Source of the DNA: Ursus arctos
Lineage: Eukaryota; Chordata; Mammalia; Carnivora; Ursidae
NCBI RefSeq assembly: GCF_023065955.2
Contig: NW_026622919.1
Location: forward strand, 4,166,501 to 4,230,500
Length of the DNA: 64,000 nt
Direction: 5' to 3'
The notes under the pieces are model-generated. The model saw only the letters and a program-made list of their open reading frames with translations. It did not search any database and was not told where the DNA came from. This document shows, in pieces, positions 55,430 to 64,000 of the stretch. Positions within the stretch are counted from its first letter, which is position 1, and the number at the start of each line of letters is the position of its first letter. Both the position numbers and the translations under genes were made by a program.

Positions 55430-55860
55430 TCTCTCCCTCTATAGTGGGCCTCATCTAGAATTTCTCATAAGTGGAAGCTTCCAGTACACAACCCCTTGAG
55501 TCTGGCCGTGTTCACTCAGCGTAACGGTTTGGCCGTCCATCCGTCATGCTGCTGTGCGTGCTAGCGGCTCTGCCTTTTTACTGCTGAATAGTACCCGCTG
55601 AACGGACAGACCTCAGTGTATTTTTCCCTCCACCTGTTGAAAGACAGCTGGGCTGGTTCCAGTTTTTGGCTGTTATGAATAAAGCTGCCATGAATATTTG
55701 CCTACAGGTCTCTGTACGAACACATGTTTTCCTTTCTCTTGGGTAAATACCAAGGGATGGAATCGCCGGGTCATCCAGTAAGTGGATATTAAACTTTATA
55801 AGAAACTACCAAACTCCTTTCCAAAATGACGGGTCCTTTACGTCCCCCCAGCCCCAGGGT
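55430..55860 (-). mobile_element. L1 (old L1M type) 3' end, antisense
   Basis: ctagaatttctcataagtgg, gtgttcactcagcgtaacg, ttactgctgaatagtaccc, ctggttccagtttttggctg ttatgaataaagctgcc, tctcttgggtaaataccaag g and agaaactaccaaactccttt cc are the antisense L1M landmarks in order. Confidence 0.93.
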
Positions 55861-56119
55861 GAGAGAGTTTGCTCCCTCCCCAAGCCCTTATTCGCAAGCC
55901 AGAATGAGGGCTTTCTAAACCGTCTTTTCTCATGACCTTAACAAAAACCATCTTGATACATGGAAAAGAACGTGTGTCACACAGATGGGAAACATAGAAT
56001 GGAAGGGAAGCTGCAAAGCCTCTGAAACTACGGGGTTCTCACCAACACCACTGGTCTCCCCTGTGGCCTTCCCTGCCAGCCCTGCCTCCCCCAGGGGCAG
56101 TGCTCAGGGGCAGCCCTGA

Positions 56120-56600
56120 ATTCTGTGTTCATCATACCTGGATTTTCAAAGAGTTTTCTCCCTAGAAATGCACTCATCAACATTGTGATATTTGTTTTGC
56201 TTGGTTTTTTTTTGTTTTGTTTTTTTGTTTTTTAGTTTTCTTAAAAAGATAGACTGCACGATACATGCTCTGGTCAGGATCTTGGCTTTTGTTTCGGTTT
56301 GGCTAACTCATCATTCAGGGCTCCCTTGCAAGGGAATCGCCCAGGTCACGGCAGGTGGCAGGAGTCCACGCATTGCTGAAGCTACGTAACACTCCATCGG
56401 CGAATATAGAGCAATTTATGTATCCATCCTTCTCCTGATGGACATTTGGCCCCGCCTTCCCGGTGTTTTGCTAGAAGTCACTATAAATAGTCTCGCGTAT
56501 GTCTCCAGATCTGCATCTGCAAGGTGTCCCCTCTGCGGACATACCGGGATGGGGCAGCTGGGTCACAGGCGAGGAGAATATCCAGAATGAGTTCTCTTCC
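56120..56600 (-). mobile_element. Probable old L1 3' region, antisense
   Basis: After a T-rich stretch (56199-56234), the pieces cgtaacactccatcggcg, gagcaatttatgtatccatc c, ctcctgatggacatttggcc and cactataaatagtctcgcg follow an antisense LINE pattern in degraded form. Confidence 0.65.
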
Positions 56601-56654
56601 TCCTGCTTCGTAACCAGCATCTTTCCCATCTCCTGAGCCCTGCTGAACGTTGGC

Positions 56655-56865
56655 CTCAGCGCTGGGCACTCAGCTGGGTCTTACTCAACTCTCAGAATCA
56701 CATGGTGGGGAAGGCTGCCTTATTATCCCCATTTTACAGACCAGGATCCTAGGGCTCAGAGAGATTAAGTCACTTGCCCAAAGCCACACAGTGAGTAAAT
56801 AGCAGGGCCAGATCTGGGTCTGTCCAGATCCCGTGGCACGGGACAAAATCCTTGACCTCAAGGTC
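56655..56865 (-). mobile_element. MIR SINE, antisense, near full length
   Basis: gcgctgggcactcagctggg, tcccattttacagaccagga (preceded by ttattatc), gagagattaagtcacttgcc caaagccacacagtgag and cagggccagatctggg match the reverse strand of MIR. It is one of the best preserved copies. Confidence 0.94.
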
Positions 56866-58614
56866 GCTCTGCCTCCTCAAGCATGCAGAATTCTGGGTAT
56901 GTCTCTGGGACTGTTGAGGCTGCCCATTCATAGGCTGGCCTGGGGACCAGGACTGACGTGTGCTCCACGCCTCCCCTGGGGCACGGCCGAGGTTCACGTG
57001 TGCACGGCTGTGACAGGCTGGTCCCCCGCTGCTACCTGTGTGCCTGACGCCGGAACCACCCCCTCCCCACCCCCCTGCAGTGCAGGGGAAGAGCCTCAGT
57101 CCCTGCCTTGCTCACACTTCACTTTCTCTTAAGTGGCCACCAGAGATTCCATTTCCCGACACAGAATCTGGCTCCATCCAACCGTCCCTGCAAACGGCCC
57201 GTCCGCTCAGCCCAGCTACACAAGCACGAGAGAGATGAGCCAGGGGAAGGGAGTGAGCAGGGATGTTTTTTTCCTTCCTGGGGTTAAACATCCCAGTTTG
57301 AGGTAAAACAAATTCCTTGCTGGAGCTTATGGCCTCTGGCTGGGCCATTGGAAGCCTCACTGAATCAGATCCTTTAGCACTGAATCATGTTAACGAGAGG
57401 ACTGGGCGGGCTAAGTCTTGCTGAAGGCCGGTCTCCGGGGGCTGAGGGAGCGGCATGCTGGTGGCCGGTCTGGAGGCTGCCGGGCCTGGGCATGGGCTGG
57501 TGGAGGTCCTCCGTCCTTGGATCATCTGAAGCCATGAGGTGGGGGTGCTGTCCTCGGCACTGAGGGTAAGAAGGAATTTTCCCCGGGCCTCTGCTTGGGG
57601 CCCACGGTGAGCAGAGCGACGAGGGTCAAACCAGGGGAGGCCATCGAAGATCCGAGAGCCGATCTGAGAGCCCTCAGAACCACGGCCCCACGTCCAGGTA
57701 GGAAGAGGACCCCCCCCGCCCACCGACCTGGGGCCCCACCATTCTGTGTTCGTGATGACTCTGGCCAGCCCAGCGCCGTCCTGCTTAAGGAGCCTGGTGG
57801 TCACTCTCACTCCTCGGCCTCTGACTCCAGTCCCTCTGCCAGAGACTCTACCCACGCTGCAAACCCAGTGCGTCGTCACGGAGCTCCTTCCCGAGGGAGT
57901 CCTCAGGCCCAGAAAGGGGAAGAGAGGACAGGAAGGAGGAGCGCCAGCCTCCTGAGTGGACCATCTGACCGCTGACATTGCCAGCTCCTTGTTCTCTCTG
58001 GCAAGACCACTGGGAGACCCTGCTTGAAGTGTAATAGTAGCGTCTGAGGAGGACCCGTACATGGATTCACTGGCACCCCTTAATACCCTAGCAAGGGCGA
58101 GCGAGTCACTCAGCCGGGGGGCAGCAGGTGGAGAAGCTGTGCCAGGAGGCCGGCTGGTGTCGCCATGGGACCCTCTTTGGTGGACACCTGTCAACCTACT
58201 AAAGACTGCTGTTTTCCAAGGCCCTCCGTCCGTCCGGGAAAGTCTGGGCTGGGGAGTGGACAGGACTGTCCCGGAGCTGTGCCGACGAGCAGCCCCCGTC
58301 TCTGTGCTCCCCGAGGAACACCTGTGCTCCTCCTCCTTGTCCCTTCCCGTCCCTGCTGTGTGCCTGCGAGTCTCAGATGTCCTGCCTGCCTCCCCCCACG
58401 AGTCTTCGTAAAGGTCCTCGATTCCCTCCCTGCCCTCCAAGCTCTGTGTGGATGCCCATGGCTTGAGATCCGTCTCACCTTGCCCCTGGCTGGGTGGTGG
58501 GGTTATGTTCAGACGTGTCTCATCCACCAGAGCCACGCTTCCCAGTTACCTCTCCACGGGCTCCTGCCCCACACAGCCCACGCGTCCTTATGGTTGGGGG
58601 ACCGTTGAGCGAAC
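56866..58614. other. Unique GC-rich sequence, no supported gene
   Basis: A 383-codon minus frame (57385-58536) is the longest non-repeat frame. Its low-complexity serine/glycine/threonine-rich composition and lack of domain or splice context argue against a gene. A small AT-leaning spot at 57290-57400 (gaatcatgttaacgagagg) is repeat-free. Confidence 0.45.
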
Positions 58615-58740
58615 ACATCCTGTGTGCAGGGCACTGTGCCAAGCATTCAGTGCATCAGCCTGTGCAGTTCCCGTGACAACCCTCTGCAGGGGGTGTGACG
58701 ATCACCCCGTTTTACAGATGAGGAAACTCAGTGGCCACCA
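58615..58740 (-). mobile_element. MIR SINE fragment, antisense
   Basis: gggcactgtgccaagcattc, acaaccctctgcagg and ccgttttacagatgaggaaa ctcag match the reverse strand of MIR. Confidence 0.85.
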
Positions 58741-61059
58741 TTCTTCTGGCTTGGCGCCAGCGTTGGCTTCTTCCTTCAGGAACGGATCCCTCTGCATTGG
58801 GCCCACCCCCACCTGCGCCCTGGGGACTTGAGGAGCCTGAGCTGGGCTCTGCAAGGTCCCCCAGCCTTGCTGCCTTGGGCCGGGATGTCTGGGGGCTTCC
58901 CAGTAGCTCTGTCTTTGCATCAGCCTCTGGGCCCTCTTACCCTTTCACTCTTGGACAATGGTGTTGGCTGTTGGTTTCTCTGGTTGAAGACCCTGCTTTT
59001 CTTTCCGTGTGTTCTATGTCCTCTGCTTGCAGCTCGGCAGAGAAGAGAATGGAGCTCAGGGTAGCTCACAGGCTGCTTCAGTGTTGTGCTGGTGCTGTCT
59101 TGTACAGACCAGTGACTTCAGATCAGCTGCTCGGCCTTGGCCGAAGTGGGAGCGTTTACACCAGGAGAATTGACAGGTGCCACAACTCAGGGATTTTTTT
59201 CTGCCAGAAAGCTGGGCAAACACCAACACACACTGGTGGGACCCCTGGAGGTCCTTTCTGGGCCACCTGAAGAGGGCCCACCGGCCTGCTTTTTCCTCTG
59301 GTCCTCCAGCCTCTGCACGGAGAGCGCCCTTCTCTTCCAGGCTGCCGTCCCCTTGATGTGGGGCTTTCGCTGTCGACACAGCCTGCGCGGCTTTAACTTG
59401 GCTTCGGACACTTAACTCCCAGCCAACACCAGACCTTACTTTCAAAAATAAAGACTTGTAAACTGAACAAGACGAGGTCCCCACCCAGAGCCCCACGATT
59501 TCTTCAGCCAGTGAATGGGAGACAGAGCCCCGTCAGCATCACCCACTACAAAATTTGGCCATGTCAAGCTTTCATCTGTTCCTCTCCCTGAGCCAACCTT
59601 CCTGGAAGTTGGAGGTTCCAGGGGTTCCTGGAAGCGTGAGCGCGTGGGGTGGGAATCCCAATACTCTCCCATGTCCTTCCGAACCCTGGAACGTGTCAGT
59701 TACTCCGCACGTCGGGCCCAGCTGTACGGAGCGATGTGGCCAACTTTTCATTGACACAGTTGCATTAAAGATTCAGGATCTAAATTTGAACAAGGATTAA
59801 CCATTCCCAGAACAAACAGCCCTCACCGGCGCTCCTCCCGGCATGCAAACCCCACTGCATTATCCATGTGCAAACAGCCCTGCCGGTCTCTCTCTCTCCT
59901 CTCTCCACCTCCCTCTGCCTGGCAACCGGTCTTGCACCAACTGAGTCCAAAGTTGGCGGCTGTCGGCCTGCAGGGAAGGTAGCCCGAGTGTTGGAGGAGC
60001 AACGGGGCCTCAATCCACCTGCTGGAGTAGGTAGGGGCTAGGTGAGACCCTCGTCAGCTTCCCTTCTGTTCCTCAAAGGGGAGGAAGATGCACCTTGGCC
60101 CCCTGTGATCCTTGACTCAACATCAGCAGAGACAGAAAGCTGAGAACAGGTCCCGGATGAACCCCAGCTGCCCCCAGTGGCCTCCTGTTTTCAGACAGAC
60201 AAATCACAGGGGTTAGGGAGTTAGCACCCTGATCCTGGTCTGGGGTCCCCCGGAAAGTTCAGATGCGTGAGAAAGCCAGGAGGAAGAGCGATTGTGTTGT
60301 TAGCATCCGGTAAATCCCAGACAGGGTCCTCCCAAACCCAGACATCATGGGAGCTATGGAATGGTGCTCCGGGGGAAGCAGAGTCCTCCGTGAACAGAAA
60401 CGCTGCACGTCCACTCACCTTCGGGGCCAGGCAGGTACCGGCGGGTGGGCCTGGCGTCACCTGGGGTATCTGGTTCCTTTGGAGGAGCCAGACCTACCAA
60501 CTAGAGTTTTATGTGAAAGCATACGATTTTAGATGTTGGCACCCAGATTTTAAAATGAGAAAGCATGGTATGGGCCCAACAAAGCCGTCTGAGGCCTGGC
60601 TTCTCCTGACTCAGCCGAGGAGTTTTCCATCCCTGCTCTAAAGGTCCAGAGGCTGGCGGGGCGGGGGCAGAGGAGGGGGGCGGGGTCCAGTGTTCCCGCT
60701 TTCAATTTCACAAGCCGTGCTTCTAGGGGCTGCTGCCTTCCAGGGTCATTTGATTTTGCTTTTCTCTTGCTGCCTTTGGTCCTGAGGTTGCCAGGCGTAG
60801 CTACCATTTTATTTGCAGGCTCCGATGACAGGAGAAGATTTGGAAAGCTGTAGCCTGAAGAGGCATGCTTCCTCTGGGCTGTTGTCAGGTCATGTTTCAT
60901 GGTCTCCAGGGGAGTGGAGGCCACTGCACAGGACAGAAAGGCTTGGAGGGAGAGGCCCTCAAAGATTCTCTGGGCCACCTTGGGTTGGGATGACCTACTC
61001 CCCTTTGCGGACACTGAGCTGCCAAAGCTAGGAACTAACTCTCTCTGCTAGGTGCTGTC
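58741..61059. other. Unique sequence, no supported gene
   Basis: A repeat-free segment at 59745-59800 (gcattaaagattcagg, aaggattaaccattcc) is AT-rich. 60490-60560 (ttttatgtgaaagcatacga, agattttaaaatgagaaagc) may be a transposon trace. No exon is supported over these 2.3 kb. Confidence 0.4.
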
Positions 61060-61376
61060 ACCAACCCATCTATCCACCTACCTATCCACCATCACTCCAT
61101 CCATCTGTCCACCCCTCCATCCATCACTCCATCCATCTATCACTCCATTCATCATCTACCCACCCATCCCCTCCATCCATCCATCCATCCATCCATCCAA
61201 CCACCACCCCTCCATCCATCACCCCATCACTCCATCCATCTGTCCACCCATCCATCCATCACTCCATCCATCACTCCATTCATCATCTACCCACCCACCC
61301 CTCCATCCACCCCTCCATCCATCACTCCATCCATCTATTTATCACCCCATCTAGCCATCCACCCACCCATCCATCC
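61060..61376. repeat. (CCAT)n-type tetranucleotide array
   Basis: About 315 bases of ccat, ccac, ctat and actccat units on the + strand, with few G residues. The pattern has mixed higher-order units (catcactccatccat) rather than pure CCAT. Confidence 0.95.
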
Positions 61377-61440
61377 CACATTTACTGGGCATTGGCCATA
61401 TGTCAGGGGTGGGTGGATGGCCATATGGGGTGATAATGAT
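61377..61440 (-). mobile_element. MIR fragment next to the tetranucleotide array
   Basis: catttactgggcattggcca tatgtcagg resembles the 5' side of an antisense MIR (tttattgagc... gtgccagg). The array may have grown from its end, as is common for such repeats. Confidence 0.5.
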
Positions 61441-61465
61441 GGCGGACAGTGGTCCCTGTCCGCAC

Positions 61466-61693
61466 AGAGACTGCATTCTTTTTTTTTTTTAAAGATTTTA
61501 TTTATTTATTTGACAGAGAGAGATAGCCAGCGAGAGAGGGAACACAAGCAGGGGGAGTGGGAGAGGAAGAAGCAGGCTCCCAGCAGAAGAGCCTGATGTG
61601 GGGCTCAATCCCAGAACGCTGGGATCACGCCCTGAGCCGAAGGCAGACGCTTAACGACTGAACCACCCAGGCGCCCCCAGAGACTGCATTCTT
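61466..61693 (-). mobile_element. Young SINEC with perfect 15-bp target duplication
   Basis: agagactgcattctt is identical at 61466-61480 and 61679-61693. The SINE (61481-61678) has a T10 tail, gccagcgagagagggaac middle, gaggaagaagcaggctccc and an aaccacccaggcgcccc head. Perfect duplications and near-consensus body suggest recent insertion. Confidence 0.97.
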
Positions 61694-62124
61694 GTCCCCA
61701 CAGTTGTGATGCAGTGGAAGCAAAGTCTTCTTTGCTGGGTTTTGAGGCTTATGTAGTTTTGGGCCAGACAGAAGGAGGGGAAGGTATTTCTGGAGGAGAG
61801 AGGCAGGGGCCCCTCCCAAGCCCAGGCAGACTCAATGGAAAAGCAGAGGGGCATCCTTCCCATTTCTCTGGGCACAGCACTGAGAGGTCCAGGGGTGTTT
61901 CCCCTTTGGTGCAGAAGATGTCCCTGCAGGCAGTGAGCTGAGTTGGTGACGGAAGGGGGTAGATGTCAGCAATGGATGGACGTTGGGAAGATGAGCTCAC
62001 TCAGAGTGGGCCATAAAAAGCTTCATGTCATGATTACTGCTGGTAGAAGTAACCCTTTTAACTTGAACCGAAGTTTTCCACTCCTTCCTGCCAAATGCCC
62101 AATGCAGTTTCTCATGCTCACGAC
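61694..62124. other. Unique sequence, nothing recognised
   Basis: Mixed composition; a cgaagttttccactccttcc stretch near 62065 has no repeat match. No gene is supported. Confidence 0.4.
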
Positions 62125-62245
62125 ACTTCCGGGAAAACATACATTACAGATGCGCAAACCGATGCTGCGAAAGGTTTAATAACTAGTTAAAAACCACACA
62201 GGTCTCTCTGTTCACAGCTCTGTTCCCAAAGCAGTGCTGTTTGTG
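62125..62245 (-). mobile_element. MIR SINE trace (weak), antisense
   Basis: cattacagatgcgcaaaccg, ggtttaataactagtt and aaaccacacaggtc recall the reverse MIR core (ttacagatgaggaaactg ... taagtaacttg ... cacacagct). Strongly diverged. Confidence 0.45.
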
Positions 62246-62959
62246 CCCCGGGACAGAACTTTGGCAGCCCCCACCCCTTCTCAGGGTCTGCTTAGGCAGC
62301 AGGGCACAACCCCCAGCGGAAACCCACATCTTCCTTATAACCACACACTACAAAGCTTTTATCTATTTTCCATTCTTGCTGACGAATTCCCTTCGGATGG
62401 AATTATGGTGCCAAGCCGGTGTTAACGACGTGTCCACCCGCTTACTCTGATCATCTGTACTATTGGGCAAACGGGGCTCCTTCTTGTTGTTACTCCTCAG
62501 AAGGTCTCTCCGTCATCAGCAAATCCGAGCTCTGCTCATTATTCATGCTGCCTGAGCCCCCGTTCACCTGCGCTTCCTGAGGGGCCCTGGCAGACCCCAT
62601 GGCCAAGCCCAGGGGGCAGCGGCTGTTTCCATGTGAACCAGAAGGAGAGACGGGGAGGGAACCCAGGCTGATTGTTTACTAGTTGTCCAACCTCATCCTT
62701 TCTGTCTTCGGTGCCCTCCTCAGACCCATGGAAGTTGGTACCGTGTCTTACGTAGGCTCCCCAAGAGAGGACACTATAAGCCAGAGTTGAAAACCTGTAG
62801 ACTTTTTGAAAAGGTAGAAAACAGGTCTTCTGGTTGGCTATTCCCCGAGTGTGAGCTGTGGGGGTTGGAGAAGGCGGCTTCTGGAGCTCTCTATGCACAG
62901 GAATTCCCTGGACTGCAATTTTGTTCCCAGATCTCCCATTATCTTAATTTGTGATCTAG
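62246..62959. other. Unique sequence, no supported gene
   Basis: AT-leaning at 62320-62420 and mixed elsewhere. A 119-codon minus frame at 62539-62898 has no splice or domain support. Confidence 0.4.
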
Positions 62960-63015
62960 AGTCCTTCTCTCGGGCTCAGCTTGCTCGTCTATGTAACGGG
63001 AGGATTTGAATACGT
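62960..63015 (+). mobile_element. MIR SINE fragment
   Basis: ctctcgggctcagcttgctc gtctatgtaacggg followed by aggatttgaat matches the MIR core in sense. It ends exactly where the hAT transposon begins. Confidence 0.6.
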
Positions 63016-63231
63016 CAGGGGTTGTACACACTTTTTCTGTAAAGAGGCAGATAACAAAAACTTGAGGCTTGGGCAGCCAGGAAGTCTCTGTGGCAACTTC
63101 CCTCCTCCCCTGTGGCATAGTGAAAGCAGCCGTAGGCGATCTCTGCATGAACAGGTGTGGCGTGTTCCAATAAAACTTTATTTACAAAAGCATATGGTGG
63201 GCAAGCCCGCTGTGGCTGTTCATTTGCAGTG
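63016..63231 (-). mobile_element. Nonautonomous hAT-Charlie-type transposon, reverse copy
   Basis: It starts caggggttg and ends near ctgtggctg, with actttttctgtaaagaggc agata, gaaagcagccgtaggcg and gttccaataaaactttattt acaaaagc. This is the reverse of the family at 12668-12850. The insertion site lies at the edge of a MIR fragment. Confidence 0.8.
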
Positions 63232-63260
63232 GAACCCTTTTATCAAATCAAATCTTGCTT

Positions 63261-63610
63261 GGAACTCCACTACATACAATCGATAGACTCCTAACTTCTC
63301 TGATTGCACTGGGGAGACTGGCAACCTCCCGTCACTACGACCCCTCCAGCACACCCAGCTCCCACCCACCTGACACCCACCCTAAGCTCCTGGAACACAG
63401 CTTGGGAACCCTGGGCCTTGATGACCTTGCAAAACCCCCAACAGCGTATGATCCATTCGTTCATTTGCCTATTTGCCTGCGTTGTACCAGATACCCATAC
63501 TGCCCTGGGACAGCAGGTGCCGACAGACTGGTGGATTTTCGATGTATTTTGGGTTTTTTAAACCACATGCATATTAGTCCACAAGTTCTGTTTTAAATAA
63601 ATACATGGAG
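63261..63610. other. Unique sequence, nothing recognised
   Basis: A pyrimidine-rich stretch (63340-63400) and ordinary mixed sequence. Frames are short. Confidence 0.4.
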
Positions 63611-63985
63611 GTCTTAGTCCGTTCGGGCTGCTAAAATGAGTTATCACAGACAGGGTGGCTATAAATTAAAGAAATTTGTTTCTCACGATTCTAGAGGCTG
63701 CAAGTCCAAGATTAAGGTGCTTTCGGGTCTCGTGTCTGGTGACAGCTCCCTTCCTGCTTCAGACAGCCATCATCTGTCTTCTGGCTGTGTCTTCACGGGG
63801 AGGAAGGGGCAGGGGAGCTCTCTGGGGTCTCATTTATAAGAGCACGAACCCCATTAATGAAGGTTCCACAGTCATGACCTCTCACCTCGCAAAGGTCCCG
63901 CCTCCTGACACCGCCGTTGGGAGGCTTAGATTCCCACATCCTAAATCGGGAGGGCAGGACATTCAGCCCACGGTGACAGATAACT
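63611..63985 (-). mobile_element. MaLR LTR, antisense
   Basis: cttagtccgttcgggctgct aaaatgag, ttatcacagacagggtggct ata, aaatttgtttctcacgattc tagaggctgcaagtccaaga, ggggagctctctggggtctc atttataagagcac and gcctcctgacaccgccgttg gg follow an antisense MaLR LTR in order. It is an old LTR without internal genes; its 5' end lies at the right. Confidence 0.9.
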
Positions 63986-64000
63986 CATTACAATAGTGTG

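Noticed and set aside
57385..58536. 383-codon minus-strand frame
   Set aside because: Serine/glycine/threonine-rich with no recognisable domain or exon borders; longest frame by chance in GC-rich DNA is of this order.
1..64000. CRISPR arrays, tRNA or rRNA genes, bacterial operons
   Set aside because: Tandem arrays here lack unique spacers, tRNA-like sequence occurs only as SINE heads and MIR, and the repeat content is plainly mammalian.

Overview
This is vertebrate, almost certainly mammalian, nuclear DNA. No bacterial, phage or plasmid gene organisation is present, and I could not support a single protein-coding exon. Ten full or near-full tRNA-Lys-derived SINEs of the carnivore type (SINEC/CAN-SINE) lie in the window, plus a remnant copy. 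They have an A/T-rich tail, a GA-rich middle and a head ending in gccacccaggcgcccc when read on the opposite strand. Five of them share the variant middle gccagcgagagagggaac, which I associate with arctoid carnivores (bears, seals and relatives) rather than dog or cat. The species assignment is inference from repeat subfamily, not proof. The rest of the repeat content fits a eutherian genome: L1M fragments, MIR, L2, MaLR LTRs and nonautonomous hAT transposons. || Layout: 0-4 kb is GC-rich unique DNA with C-rich low-complexity tracts. 4.1-15.9 kb holds an internally deleted L1, two further L1 3' ends, two MaLR LTRs and five SINEs, including a nested SINE and an L1 split by an LTR. 16-25 kb is mostly unique, with an AT-rich putative conserved element at 19.7 kb and a (TTC)23 tract grown from a SINE tail. 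25-40 kb holds more L1 3' ends, two adjacent SINEs at 31.8-32.2 kb and several AT-rich islands (27.6, 34.7, 36.2, 38.1 and 39.7 kb). 40-44 kb holds a 24-copy, 27-bp minisatellite and a CpG-rich block around an AT-rich core. 44-50 kb holds an AT-rich block, a two-part tetranucleotide array and the two best enhancer-like elements (47.4 and 48.5 kb). 50-64 kb is GC-rich unique DNA with a second CpG-island-like segment (51.8-52.3 kb), many MIRs, a (CCAT)n array, a young SINE, and hAT and MaLR copies at the right end. || Interpretation: AT-rich islands packed with homeodomain- and POU-type motifs, embedded in a GC-rich background with no coding exon, are what one expects of a long intron or intergenic regulatory landscape near a developmental gene. 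Conservation cannot be tested here, so every regulatory call is provisional. The long open frames are explained by GC richness or by tandem repeats whose period is a multiple of three. I found no undescribed genetic system. The observations worth follow-up are the paired POU/homeodomain elements, the 36.2-kb element with an internal 80-bp-offset module, the two CpG-rich segments, the minisatellite and several strong G-quadruplex motifs.
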